A stretch of DNA of 64,000 bases from Bradyrhizobium sp. 132 (GTDB taxonomy: Bacteria > Pseudomonadota > Alphaproteobacteria > Rhizobiales > Xanthobacteraceae): the NCBI RefSeq assembly GCF_023074185.1, contig NZ_JADPKY010000157.1:62001-126000 (forward strand), read 5' to 3'. Positions 1 through 7,844 of the stretch are shown piece after piece. Within the stretch, counting starts at the first letter, position 1. Each line of letters begins with the position of its first letter. The position numbers were made by a program, and so were the translations under genes. Under the pieces are notes generated by a model, which ran no database searches, was not told where the DNA came from, and saw only the letters and a program-made list of their open reading frames with translations.

Positions 1-145
1 CCGCGAAGCCGGCGAGGATGTAGACCGGGCCGCGCCATGCGAGCTGCTCGCTCCCCGCAGCGAGCGCGATCGGCACGCCAATGGCCAAAGCAAGGGCGAC
101 CCAGATCAGGGGCGGCCGCGCCAATCTCCACGGCGTCGTTTGCAA
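1..145 (-). CDS. Partial integral membrane protein, 5' part only
   Basis: On the minus strand an open frame runs off the left edge just after the stop of the Tat-exported dioxygenase-like gene. It reads LQTTPWRLARPPLIWVALAL and continues with a hydrophobic stretch (IGVPIALAAG), one membrane segment, then GPVYILAGFA. No ATG is present; TTG at 145 or CTG at 154 (overlapping the upstream stop) are possible starts. Tight spacing suggests it is the second gene of an operon with the dioxygenase-like gene. The family cannot be named from about 48 residues; a multi-pass membrane protein is an inference. Confidence 0.45.
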   Translation of the reverse strand, partial: MQTTPWRLARPPLIWVALALAIGVPIALAAGSEQLAWRGPVYILAGFA

Positions 146-150
146 TTCGA

Positions 151-654
151 TCAGGCCGGCTGAAGGACGAAATGCGCTTCGAGGCTGGTTTCCTTCGCGC
201 TCCGCATCACCGGACGCAGGAAGACTGTCTTGAATTCACCGCTGTCATAGGCGAGGTGGCCATGCGGCTGGCCGAAGATGGGAATGATCTGCGGCATCTC
301 GAGCCGGAACTTGCCGTCCTTGTCGGTGAGCGTTGCGCCATGGCTCTGCGGCTCGTGCTCCTGCCCTTCGGTCGTATGCGCCCAGATCTGGATGCGCTGC
401 CCGGCAAGCGGAGCCCCGTCACCGGCGCGGCGCACCGTGCCGCTCATCCAGAAGCCGCCCTTGCCGATCCGATCCACGATCGCCGCGCCCTTGCGGTAGT
501 TGTTCGCCCCGCCCGACATCGAATCGGTCGGTGCGAGGCCTTCGGCGCGGGCCGGTAGCAGGAGGCCGGAAACGCCGGTTGCCAAAACTCCGGTTGCAAG
601 GACGGTGCCGCCGGCGACGAGGAGGTTGCGGCGATTGAGTACGACGATGGTCAT
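151..654 (-). CDS. Tat-exported intradiol-dioxygenase-like protein
   Basis: This 167-residue protein begins with a twin-arginine signal (NRRNLLVAGG followed by a hydrophobic run to about residue 37), so it is probably exported folded. The mature part contains a transthyretin-like beta fold typical of the intradiol ring-cleavage dioxygenase family: a GTVRRAGDGAPLAGQRIQIW strand pair, TLTDKDGKFRLEMPQ, and PHGHLAYDS, where the two His could be iron ligands. It is shorter than catechol or protocatechuate dioxygenases, so the reaction is unknown. The ATG at 654 is chosen because CCAGGAGGA stands just upstream and the Tat motif follows at once; a longer frame reaching 888 lacks both. A membrane protein gene follows directly. 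Confidence 0.75.
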   Translation of the reverse strand: MTIVVLNRRNLLVAGGTVLATGVLATGVSGLLLPARAEGLAPTDSMSGGANNYRKGAAIVDRIGKGGFWMSGTVRRAGDGAPLAGQRIQIWAHTTEGQEHEPQSHGATLTDKDGKFRLEMPQIIPIFGQPHGHLAYDSGEFKTVFLRPVMRSAKETSLEAHFVLQPA

Positions 655-936
655 GTCGGTTCCTCCTGGCGAGTGCAGTGGCTCCACCGAGAGTACAACA
701 ACAGGAGAGAGCCGCCCAGTTACCGCGAACGGCGCACCAGACCGCAATAACGGTGTTGTGAACGGGAGTGCAGGCCACTCGAACAGCTTCGTAGGACGGG
801 GGGAGCGGCAGCGAAACCCATCGCCCTTACGCCCATGACAAAACATGATGAGTTTCGCAAGTGCTCTACCCATCATACACGCTGACACTACATGTGACGT
901 GCCAGATGCGCAGATCCTTCACTCCGGACCCCACTC

Positions 937-1944
937 ATGATCCCCTTCTCCGTGCTCGACCTCGCGCCCATCCGTCAGGGCGGCGATGCGTCGCAGGCTT
1001 TTCGCAATTCGCTTGATCTCGCCCAGCATGCCGAAGCCTGGGGCTACAAGCGGTTCTGGCTGGCCGAGCATCACAACATGACGGGGATCGCGAGTGCGGC
1101 GACGTCGGTGGTGATCGGGCATGTCGCGGGCGGGACCAGGACGATCCGGGTCGGCTCCGGCGGCATCATGCTGCCGAACCATTCGCCGCTGATCATTGCC
1201 GAGCAGTTCGGCACGCTGGCCTCGCTCTATCCGGGGCGGATCGATCTCGGGCTCGGGCGCGCGCCGGGCACCGACCAGCTCACGGCACGGGCGCTGCGGC
1301 GCGACCTCGCGACGAGCTCCGAGAATTTTCCGCATGACGTGCTGGAATTGCAGGCGCTGCTCGGCGACATCAAGCCGAACCAGACCATCCGGGCCGTGCC
1401 CGGCATGGGAACTAACGTGCCGCTCTGGATCCTGGGATCGAGCACCTTTGGCGCGCAGCTCGCAGGCATGCTCGGCCTGCCGTTCGCGTTCGCCTCGCAC
1501 TTTGCGCCGCAAATGATGATGCCGGCGCTGCGGGAGTATCGCGCGCGCTTCGAACCCTCGGCGCAGCTCGACAAGCCCCATGCGATGGTCGGCGTCAATG
1601 TGTTCGCCGCCGACAGCGACGTTGAGGCGCAGCGCATGTTCACCTCGCTGCAGCAGCAGTTCATCAATCTTAGGCGCGGCACGCCCGGCCCGCTGCCGCC
1701 GCCGGTCGAAGACATGGACGCGCTGTGGTCGCCGGCCGAGAAGGCCATGGTCGCTCAGTCGCTATCGTGCTCGGCGGTCGGCTCGCCTGACGTGGTCGAA
1801 GAGAAGCTGAAGGCGCTGATCGCGGAGACCGGCGCGGACGAGCTGATGACGACGGGACAGATCTACGATCACGCCGCCCGGCTGCGCTCGTTCGAGATCG
1901 CGGCCGAGGTGCGGGACCGGCTGGCGGGGCAGCCAGCGGCGTGA
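937..1944 (+). CDS. yhbW: YhbW-like luciferase-family (LLM) flavin monooxygenase
   Basis: This 335-residue protein closely resembles E. coli YhbW, which has the same length: FSVLDLAPI at the start, WLAEHHNMTGIASAATSV near residue 40, VGSGGIMLPNHSPLIIAEQF near 75, YPGRIDLGLGRAPGTDQ near 98 and LPFAFASHFAPQMM near 185. The family has a TIM-barrel luciferase fold that uses reduced FMN, usually supplied by a separate flavin reductase, to oxidise small organic substrates. The substrate of YhbW itself is not established. The gene stands alone on the plus strand and ends against a repeat element that separates it from the convergent catabolic operon. Confidence 0.88.
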   Translation: MIPFSVLDLAPIRQGGDASQAFRNSLDLAQHAEAWGYKRFWLAEHHNMTGIASAATSVVIGHVAGGTRTIRVGSGGIMLPNHSPLIIAEQFGTLASLYPGRIDLGLGRAPGTDQLTARALRRDLATSSENFPHDVLELQALLGDIKPNQTIRAVPGMGTNVPLWILGSSTFGAQLAGMLGLPFAFASHFAPQMMMPALREYRARFEPSAQLDKPHAMVGVNVFAADSDVEAQRMFTSLQQQFINLRRGTPGPLPPPVEDMDALWSPAEKAMVAQSLSCSAVGSPDVVEEKLKALIAETGADELMTTGQIYDHAARLRSFEIAAEVRDRLAGQPAA

Positions 1945-1969
1945 TCACCAGGATTGAGTGCGTGGCCTC

Positions 1970-2084
1970 CATGGTTCGAGACGCCCGCCTTTGGCGGGCT
2001 CCTCACCATGAGGGTCTAACATTCTCGCCGCGAAACCAGACCTCATCCTGAGGAGCCCGCATAGCGGGCGTCTCGAAGGATGGC
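1970..2084. repeat. Intergenic palindromic repeat, copy 1
   Basis: A roughly 115-base element lies between two convergent genes. Its ends are inverted copies: it begins CATGGTTCGAGACGCCCGCC and ends GCGGGCGTCTCGAAGGATGG, with an inner TCACCATGAGG/CCTCATCCTGAGG pair around TCTCGCCGCGAAACCAGAC. The same element recurs in opposite orientation at 14082-14193, showing a dispersed family. RNA from either strand could fold into a long cruciform-like structure, so it may act as a bidirectional terminator or mRNA 3' stabiliser. Confidence 0.8.
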
Positions 2085-2105
2085 CGCCGGCAACAGTCAG
2101 GCCTG

Positions 2106-2145
2106 CATCGTTCGAGACGCGCTTCGCGCTCATCACCATGAGGGT
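2106..2145. repeat. Half copy of the palindromic repeat
   Basis: ATCGTTCGAGACGCGCTTCG followed by CGCTCATCACCATGAGGG repeats the outer arm and the inner arm of the element just upstream, with a shortened stem. It looks like a one-armed or degraded copy next to the full one, right before the stop codon of the amidohydrolase gene. Confidence 0.55.
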
Positions 2146-2151
2146 TGCGGA

Positions 2152-3027
2152 CTAATCCGCAAATCCGAACAGCTTCGCCGGATTGTGCACCAAAATCTTC
2201 TCCAGCTCCGCCTGGTCGGGCGCGTAGCGGTACATCAGCTCCAGCAAATCGGCGTCGTTGGGCGGCTGCTTCACCGACACCGGATGCGGCCAGTCGCTGG
2301 CCCAGACGCAGCGGTCAACGGCGGCCTCGATATAGGCGCGCGCGATCGGGATCACGTCGTCGTAAGGCGGGCCGGCCTTCGAGGTCTTTTCGCCGAGCGA
2401 CAGCATCACCCAGAAATTTCCCTTGGCGAGCAGCTCGAGCATCTTGCGCAGATTCGGATCGTCCTTGCCGGCCTCGGGGTCGGGCCGCGCCATGTGGTCG
2501 ATCAGCACGGGCACGTCGAGATTTTCGTACTTGGCGACGCTGGAGACGATGCCGTCTTTCTCGGGCTGGATCTTGACGTACCAACCGAGCTCGCGGATGC
2601 GCGCGATGGCGCGAGCGAAGTCGGCGTCCGACAGCACGGCGCCGAGCTCCTGGCGGAAGCTGAAGCGCGCGCCGCGGACGCCTGCATCATGCAGCTTGGC
2701 GAGATAGGAATCGTTGGCCTCGGCGAACACCAGCGCGTTGGCGCAGCCGCGATAGTTCGGACCCATCGCGGCGAGGCCGTCGAGCACCACGGCATGATCG
2801 GCGCCGTAAGTCGTAGTCTGCACGATGATGCCGCGCTCGATGCCGAGCGTCTTGTGGACGCGCAGCGCCGCTTCCCAGGTCGCCGTTGGCATCCGATAGG
2901 CCGCACCTGGACGCTCCGGATATTTATCCACGGGACCGAGCACGTGAAACTGGCTGTCGACGGTTTTGGGCGGCGGCGCCTTGACCGGGCGGCGCGGGTT
3001 CGGGTCGAACGGCAGATAGGTCGGCAT
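2152..3027 (-). CDS. Amidohydrolase family 2 (COG3618-like) hydrolase
   Basis: A 291-residue protein of the amidohydrolase-2 group that includes 2-pyrone-4,6-dicarboxylate lactonase. Visible landmarks are DSQFHVLGP near residue 24 (the usual first His of the HxH pair is Gln), FRQELGAVLSD near 125, VPVLIDHMARPDP near 180, and the C-terminal VWASDWPHP, whose Asp is the general-base position. The missing first His suggests a metal-poor, lactonase-type enzyme. It is the last gene of a minus-strand operon with RidA, an HpaH-like hydratase and an FAH-family hydrolase, so it probably opens a lactone or cyclic intermediate of an aromatic or heterocyclic acid. The exact substrate cannot be told. Confidence 0.8.
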   Translation of the reverse strand: MPTYLPFDPNPRRPVKAPPPKTVDSQFHVLGPVDKYPERPGAAYRMPTATWEAALRVHKTLGIERGIIVQTTTYGADHAVVLDGLAAMGPNYRGCANALVFAEANDSYLAKLHDAGVRGARFSFRQELGAVLSDADFARAIARIRELGWYVKIQPEKDGIVSSVAKYENLDVPVLIDHMARPDPEAGKDDPNLRKMLELLAKGNFWVMLSLGEKTSKAGPPYDDVIPIARAYIEAAVDRCVWASDWPHPVSVKQPPNDADLLELMYRYAPDQAELEKILVHNPAKLFGFAD

Positions 3028-3040
3028 GCGGCAGGCTCCC

Positions 3041-3433
3041 TCAGTCGATCATAGCGGTGAAGTCGCACTGCACCAGCGCGCCGCCATCCATGTTGTCCAT
3101 CGGCAGCGCGTGGCGCGCCGGGCGCGAATGCTCGTCCGGAAACATTTTGAGCCACTCGACATTGACCGGGCCGCGGTCGTTGCGGTCCTTCAGCCACACC
3201 GTCATCTTGATGATGTCGTCCGTGGTGCCGCCCGCGGCCTCTATTGTCGCCTTCATATGCGCAAACATGTTGGCGCATTGCGCGTCCAGGCTCTCGGGCA
3301 TGACGCCGTTGCCATCGCGGCCGAGGATGACACCGGACATCACGAGATGACCGATGCGGCAGGCGTTCGGGATCGGATTGGCATGCTTGAAGCCGCCGAT
3401 ATGGATGCTCTTGCGACGCGTGTGACCATTCAT
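3041..3433 (-). CDS. RidA/YjgF/YER057c family protein
   Basis: A 130-residue RidA-superfamily protein. The core is typical: NPIPNACRIGHLVMSGVI near residue 20, ANMFAHMKATIEAAGGTTDDI near 54, then VWLKDRNDRGPVNVEW, and a C-terminal ARHALPM with the substrate-carboxylate Arg. Such proteins form trimers and hydrolyse reactive enamines and imines or related intermediates. The ATG at 3433 is preferred because GAGCGCATC precedes it; upstream in-frame sequence is low-complexity and antisense to the hydratase. Its place inside a ring-cleavage operon suggests it removes a reactive deamination or hydration intermediate of that pathway. Confidence 0.82.
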   Translation of the reverse strand: MNGHTRRKSIHIGGFKHANPIPNACRIGHLVMSGVILGRDGNGVMPESLDAQCANMFAHMKATIEAAGGTTDDIIKMTVWLKDRNDRGPVNVEWLKMFPDEHSRPARHALPMDNMDGGALVQCDFTAMID

Positions 3434-3458
3434 GATGCGCTCCCTTTCATGTGTTGAC

Positions 3459-4262
3459 TCAGACGAACTGGCACGACACCGAGCCGAACGTGCCATAGTC
3501 GGCATGGAAGGTGTCGCCGCGGCGGATGTCCACGGGCCGCGTGAACGAACCTGCCAGCACCACTTCCCCGGCGGCGAGATGTTCGTCATGCGGCGCGAGG
3601 CGGTTGGCGAGCCAGGCGATGCCATTGGCGGGATGGTTGAGCACGCCGGCCGCAAGCCCGGTCTCCTCGACCTCGCCGTTGCGGAACAACAGCGCGCCGA
3701 TCCAGCGCATGTCCGCATCCATCGGGCGGAACGGCCGGCCGCCGAGCACCAGCGCGGCATTCGCCGCGTTGTCCGAGATCGTGTCCATGACTTTCCGGGT
3801 CTTGCCGGTCTCGGGATCGACGCGGTGCATGCGCGTCTCCAGAATCTCCAGCGCCGGGGTGACGTAGTCGGTGGCGTTGAGCACGTCGAAGATGGTGCAA
3901 TCGGGACCGCGTAGCGGCGCCTTGAGCACGAAGGCGAGCTCGACCTCGATCCGCGGCGCGTGAAAGCGGTCGAACGGAATCGGCGTAGCGTCGGCATAGA
4001 ACATGTCGGCGAACAGCACGCCGTAATCCGGCTCGGAGATGCCGACCGCGTTCTGCATCGCCTTCGAGGTCAGGCCGATCTTGTGCCCCTTGATGACGCG
4101 GCCGCGGCCGAGCTGAAGTTTGGTCCAGGCGCGCTGAACGGCGTAGGCATCCTCGATCGCGAAATCGGGATAGTCCTTCGAGAACATCGGGATCAGCGTC
4201 TTGGTGCGCTCGGCTTCATCGAGGCGCGCGGCAAGGCGTTCGATCGTGGCGGTATCGAGCAT
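3459..4262 (-). CDS. hpaH: 2-oxo-hept-3-ene-1,7-dioate hydratase-like (HpaH family)
   Basis: A 267-residue protein, the same length as E. coli HpaH, with KGHKIGLTSKAMQNAVGI near residue 60, DYGVLFADMFY, PRIEVELAFVL (the metal-binding Glu pair) and ALEILETRM. The family adds water to 2-oxo-alkenoates made by meta-cleavage of aromatics, using Mg or Mn. It is separated by 3 bases from the upstream FAH-family hydrolase, an arrangement as in homoprotocatechuate degradation. However, no extradiol dioxygenase or aldolase is present here, so the ring being degraded is unknown and a related 2-oxopent-4-enoate substrate is possible. Confidence 0.82.
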   Translation of the reverse strand: MLDTATIERLAARLDEAERTKTLIPMFSKDYPDFAIEDAYAVQRAWTKLQLGRGRVIKGHKIGLTSKAMQNAVGISEPDYGVLFADMFYADATPIPFDRFHAPRIEVELAFVLKAPLRGPDCTIFDVLNATDYVTPALEILETRMHRVDPETGKTRKVMDTISDNAANAALVLGGRPFRPMDADMRWIGALLFRNGEVEETGLAAGVLNHPANGIAWLANRLAPHDEHLAAGEVVLAGSFTRPVDIRRGDTFHADYGTFGSVSCQFV

Positions 4263-4265
4263 GGT

Positions 4266-5126
4266 CTACTGCTCCGCCGCGACGGTGTTACGCAGCACGC
4301 CGATGCGGCTCGACGCGACCTCGACGACGTCGCCAACTTTCAGCCAGCGCGGCGGGTCGAAGCGGGCGCCCGCCCCGGTCGGCGTGCCCGTCACGATCAT
4401 GTCGCCGGGCTTGAGGGTCGCGAACGTGGAGAGATAGGAGATCAGAAAGTCGAACGGGAACATCAGCCGTTCTGTCGTGTCCTGCTGCCGTACCTCGCCG
4501 TTGACGCGCGTGATGATGTCATGGGGCCCGCGCGGGTCGAGTTCGTCCGCGGTGACGATCCACGGTCCGATGCTGCCGGAGCGGTCGAAATTCTTGCCCT
4601 GCGTGACATTGAACTTGCCGTGGCGCAGCCAGTCGCGGATCGTGCCCTCGTTGCACAGCGTCATGCCGAAGATGTGCGCCCAGGCTTTTTCGCGCGGAAT
4701 GTGACGGCCGCCCTGGCCGATCACGATGACGAGCTCGCCTTCGTAATCGAGCTGGTCCGAAACCTTGGGCTTCTCCAGCGGCTGACCGGAGCCTGTCATC
4801 GAGGACATGCTGCGCACGAACAGGCTGGGATACTTGGGCAGGTCCGAGCTGTCCTTGTACTCGGCGTTGCGCTCGGCGTAATTGACACCGATGCACCACA
4901 GCTTCTCCGGCGCCAGCACCGGCGGAAGCAGCACGAGATCGTCGAGTGCGTGGTCCGGCTTTTGTCCGGCGATGGCTTCCTGCGCGTCGGCCAGCGCATT
5001 GGCCGCAATCAGCGCCCTCACGTCGGAGAAGTCGCGGCCGATCCGCCTGGTCAGATCGACGACGCCGCCTTCAACGGCGGCACCGTAGCGCGGCTCTCCG
5101 TCCAGAAGATAGCTCACGAGTCGCAT
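4266..5126 (-). CDS. Fumarylacetoacetate hydrolase (FAH) family protein
   Basis: A 286-residue FAH-superfamily enzyme. The N-terminal 70 residues form the cap (RLVSYLLDGEPRYGAAVEGG), then the catalytic domain carries KLWCIGVNYAEHN-like sequence (IGVNYAERNAEYKDSS), QLDYEGELVIVIG with the metal-ligand Glu residues, KNFDRSGSIGPWIV and GDMIVTGTPTGAGA. Members hydrolyse or decarboxylate beta-diketo acids, or isomerise HpaG-type intermediates. Together with the hydratase 3 bases downstream it forms the lower part of a catabolic route. The name cannot be narrowed between 5-oxopent-3-ene-1,2,5-tricarboxylate decarboxylase and acylpyruvate hydrolase. Confidence 0.82.
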   Translation of the reverse strand: MRLVSYLLDGEPRYGAAVEGGVVDLTRRIGRDFSDVRALIAANALADAQEAIAGQKPDHALDDLVLLPPVLAPEKLWCIGVNYAERNAEYKDSSDLPKYPSLFVRSMSSMTGSGQPLEKPKVSDQLDYEGELVIVIGQGGRHIPREKAWAHIFGMTLCNEGTIRDWLRHGKFNVTQGKNFDRSGSIGPWIVTADELDPRGPHDIITRVNGEVRQQDTTERLMFPFDFLISYLSTFATLKPGDMIVTGTPTGAGARFDPPRWLKVGDVVEVASSRIGVLRNTVAAEQ

Positions 5127-5171
5127 TGTCGTTCTCCAATGGTCTTGACGGCGCGGCCCAAGGCTGCGCGC

Positions 5172-5789
5172 TTACTCGGTCGATTTGGAAGTCTGGAACA
5201 CGCCGCGCAGCGTCACGATCTCGCCGAGCCGGGCGTAGCGTGGCCCGCCGATGCGCGCGATCGGGTCGAGCGCCGCGGTCTCGACCTTGCCGTCGTTCAC
5301 GAGGCCGTCGCGAATGTGGAACATCACGACCTCGCCGACGATCAGCCGGCTGCGGGCATCGCCGAATTCGAGGCACTGCCGGAAACGGCATTCCATCGCG
5401 ACGGGTGCAACGCCAAGCCGCGGCACCTTGATGCGCTCGCTCGGATGCGTCTCCAGGCCAAGCTCCGCGACCTCGCTGATCTCAGGCGGATGCTCGACGG
5501 AGCTGTCGTGCACCGCCTGCATCAGCGGGGTATCGGCGATGTGGATGACATATTCCTCGGTGTCGAGGATGTTGTGCGCGGTGTCCTTGTAGTCCGCGCC
5601 CTTGCGGCCGACGCCGATGGCCAGCATCGGCGGCTTCTGCGAGACGAAGGTGAAGGCGCTGAACGGTGCGAGGTTGAGCACGCCTGAGCGCGACAGGCTC
5701 GTCACCCAGGCGATCGGACGCGGTACCACGATGCCGGTCATCAGCCGGTAGATGCGCTCGGCGCCGAGCTCAGCGGGGTCGATCCGCAT
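5172..5789 (-). CDS. Flavin reductase-like FMN-binding protein
   Basis: A 205-residue split-barrel flavin protein. The N-terminus has RLMTGIVVPRPIAWVTSLS followed by NLAPFSAFTFVSQKPPMLAI, the standard FMN-binding signature of the flavin reductase-like domain, and the C-terminal half has ECRFRQCLEFGDARSRLIVGE. Such proteins use NAD(P)H to reduce FMN or FAD for a partner monooxygenase, or bind flavin for another reaction. No two-component oxygenase lies in this operon; the nearest flavin-dependent oxygenase is the YhbW homologue at 937. It lies 3 bases downstream of the binding-protein gene, so the two are probably co-transcribed. Confidence 0.8.
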   Translation of the reverse strand: MRIDPAELGAERIYRLMTGIVVPRPIAWVTSLSRSGVLNLAPFSAFTFVSQKPPMLAIGVGRKGADYKDTAHNILDTEEYVIHIADTPLMQAVHDSSVEHPPEISEVAELGLETHPSERIKVPRLGVAPVAMECRFRQCLEFGDARSRLIVGEVVMFHIRDGLVNDGKVETAALDPIARIGGPRYARLGEIVTLRGVFQTSKSTE

Positions 5790-5792
5790 CGA

Positions 5793-6758
5793 TCAATCCG
5801 CCTTGATGTTGGCCTTGCGCACGATCGGAATCCATTTGGCGTCCTCACGTTCGAGATAGGCCTTGAACTCGTCCGGCGTCATCGCGACGGCTTCTCCGCC
5901 GAGCTTCTCGAACCTGTCGACCACGGCCGGGTCTTTCAGGATCGCGGTCAGCGCCTCGTGCAGCTTGTCGATAACAGGCGCCGGCGTGCCTGCCGGTGCG
6001 AACAAGCCGGTGAAGGTCTGGCCGTCAAAATCCTTGTAGCCGAGTTCAGTGAAGGTCGGCACGTCAGGCAGCGACTTCAGCCGGTGCGGGCTGGTGACGG
6101 CCAGCGCCCGGAACAGGCCGGCCTTGATGTGCTGCAGGCTGACCGTGAGCTGGTCGAACGCGAACTGCACCTGGCCGCCGAGCAGGTCGTTGACCGCAGG
6201 CGCATTGCCGCGGTAGTGCGCGGTGACCCATTGCAGATCGAGGCTGGACTGCATCAGCTCGCTGAGCAAATGGTTGGTGGTGCCGGGACCGGGCGAGGCC
6301 ATGGTCAGCTTGCCGGGCTCGCGCTTGGCGAGGTCGATGAATTCCTTGAATGTGGTCGCCTGCACGGAGGGATGAACCTCGAGCACCAGCGGCGTCATCG
6401 AGATCGTCGTGATCGGAAGGAAGTCCTTCTTCCAGTTGTAGGCGTCGCGCTTGTTGATCTCGGTTGCGAACAGCACCGGGCCGTTGGCACCGACGAACAG
6501 CGTGTAGCCGTCGGGCGCCGATTTCGCAAAAGCCTCGCCCGCGATCATGCCGCCGGCGCCGGCCTTGTTCTCGATGATGAAGGGCTGGCCGAGCTTTTCC
6601 TGGAGCTTGTCGGCGATGATGCGCGCGGCGCTGTCGACATTGCCGCCGGCCGGATAGGGCACGATCAGCTTGACGTTGCGCGCCGGCCATTGCTGGCCCG
6701 ACGCCGGTCCCGCCAGCGTCGCCGCTGCGGCAGCCATGGCAATCCAGATTAATCTCAT
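5793..6758 (-). CDS. Bug-type tripartite tricarboxylate transporter binding protein
   Basis: A 321-residue periplasmic solute-binding protein of the Bug/TctC family. It starts with a cleavable signal (RLIWIAMAAAAATLAGPASG, about 21 residues), then the family signature WPARNVKLIVPYPAGGNVDS, IENKAGAGGMIAGEAFAKS, PDGYTLFVGANGP and a C-terminal LADVP-like block (SLPDVPTFTELGYKDFDG). These proteins bind carboxylates, often without a cognate TctAB permease nearby, as here. The start at 6758 has GGAGG seven bases upstream. It is the first gene of the catabolic operon and faces an IclR gene, so it probably captures the pathway substrate or acts as its sensor. Confidence 0.88.
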   Translation of the reverse strand: MRLIWIAMAAAAATLAGPASGQQWPARNVKLIVPYPAGGNVDSAARIIADKLQEKLGQPFIIENKAGAGGMIAGEAFAKSAPDGYTLFVGANGPVLFATEINKRDAYNWKKDFLPITTISMTPLVLEVHPSVQATTFKEFIDLAKREPGKLTMASPGPGTTNHLLSELMQSSLDLQWVTAHYRGNAPAVNDLLGGQVQFAFDQLTVSLQHIKAGLFRALAVTSPHRLKSLPDVPTFTELGYKDFDGQTFTGLFAPAGTPAPVIDKLHEALTAILKDPAVVDRFEKLGGEAVAMTPDEFKAYLEREDAKWIPIVRKANIKAD

Positions 6759-6908
6759 GTTAACCTCCCGGCAGCGCTTGCAATTCCAAGTCGCTTGCAA
6801 TTCCAAGTCTTCGAATTCGACGTCGAATGCCCGGACGTTGCTTATGGCATCTCGATCGGAGCGCAGTCTCCGAATGCGCGCTTTACCTGTCGAGTGAATT
6901 GTGGCGTT

Positions 6909-6929
6909 CTTGTCCATATTATGGACAAG
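6909..6929. promoter_or_regulatory. Perfect palindrome, probable IclR operator
   Basis: CTTGTCCATA, one central T, then TATGGACAAG: a 10-base perfect inverted repeat in the gap between the divergent Bug-protein and IclR genes. Position and symmetry fit the binding site of the adjacent IclR-family protein. It overlaps the upstream-most ATG of that gene (6921), which would give direct autorepression, or indicates that translation begins at the ATG at 6957. Confidence 0.7.
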
Positions 6930-7745
6930 ACGACTTCCGCGAAATCCGCCCGCCGCATGACGGAACCGCGACAAGGCGCGCAGGCGATCCGGCGCGCGCT
7001 CGCGGTGCTGCGTATTCTTGCCGCAGGCCGTGAAGACGGCGTGCCGCTGGCCGAGGTGGTGCGGGCGACCGGCCTCACCCGTCCGACCGTGCATCGCATC
7101 GTCCATGTGCTGATCGAGGAAGGCATCATCGAACGGCACGACAAAACCGACCGCTACGCGATCGGCAATCAGGTGCCGGAGCTCGCGCTCGCACGGGCCC
7201 GACCGTCGCGGCTGCTGATCGCCGCCAATCCGTCGCTGCAACGTGCGTCGACCGAGATCGGCGACACGCTGTTCCTGACGGTGCGGACCGGCAACGACAC
7301 GCTGTGCGTCGATCGCAGGATCGGCGTCTATCCGATCCAGGTGCTGTCGATCGAGATCGGCGCGCGCCGGCCGCTCGGCGTCTCCAGCGCAGGCGTCGCC
7401 ATCCTCGCCGCGATGCCGGCGCAGGACGCGCGAAAAATCGTCGCAGCCAACGAGAAGAGATTCGAGGCCTACCGGACCGATGTTGCGACGGTACTGGGCG
7501 AGGTCACCGCCGCGAGACGGCTGGGATACGGCATGAGGGAGATCGGCTTGGTGCAGGGTACGAAATCGATCTCGACCTGGATCAAGACGCCGGACGGCCG
7601 CCCCGCTGCCGCGATGACCGTCTCCGCCGTTCGGACGAGGCTCGGCCCCCGCCGCGAGCAGGAGGTCGCGGAGATTTTGCTGCGGGAAGCGCGCGCGATC
7701 GAGCAGGCGATCCGGGGCGGTGGTGCCCAGGACGTGTACTCATAA
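6921..7745 (+). CDS. IclR-family transcriptional regulator
   Basis: A 274-residue regulator (262 residues if the in-frame ATG at 6957 is used). The N-terminal winged helix spans about residues 18-80 (QAIRRALAVLRILAAGRED, LTRPTVHRIVHVLIEEGII) and the C-terminal effector domain contains DTLFLTVRTGNDTLCVDR, RRPLGVSSAGVAILAAM and GYGMREIGLVQGTKSI. IclR proteins bind small organic acids and control divergent catabolic operons. Neither start has a clear Shine-Dalgarno sequence, and the first ATG lies inside a perfect palindrome. It most likely controls the operon that begins with the Bug protein, releasing it when the pathway substrate is present. Confidence 0.87.
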   Translation: MDKTTSAKSARRMTEPRQGAQAIRRALAVLRILAAGREDGVPLAEVVRATGLTRPTVHRIVHVLIEEGIIERHDKTDRYAIGNQVPELALARARPSRLLIAANPSLQRASTEIGDTLFLTVRTGNDTLCVDRRIGVYPIQVLSIEIGARRPLGVSSAGVAILAAMPAQDARKIVAANEKRFEAYRTDVATVLGEVTAARRLGYGMREIGLVQGTKSISTWIKTPDGRPAAAMTVSAVRTRLGPRREQEVAEILLREARAIEQAIRGGGAQDVYS

Positions 7746-7844
7746 CGTCGGCTTGCGAATGCAGAGCGGAAGTCTCCCACCTCGGGCGTGATCCGCGGCT
7801 TGTGGACCCATAGGCGACTTTGGGGGCCGCCCATGGATGCCGTC

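Noticed and set aside
3960..5687. Long plus-strand open frame of 575 codons opposite the hydratase, FAH-family and flavin reductase genes
   Set aside because: It is antisense to three clear protein families, its translation is Arg/Ala/Asp-rich low-complexity sequence with no motifs, and long antisense frames are expected in high-GC DNA.
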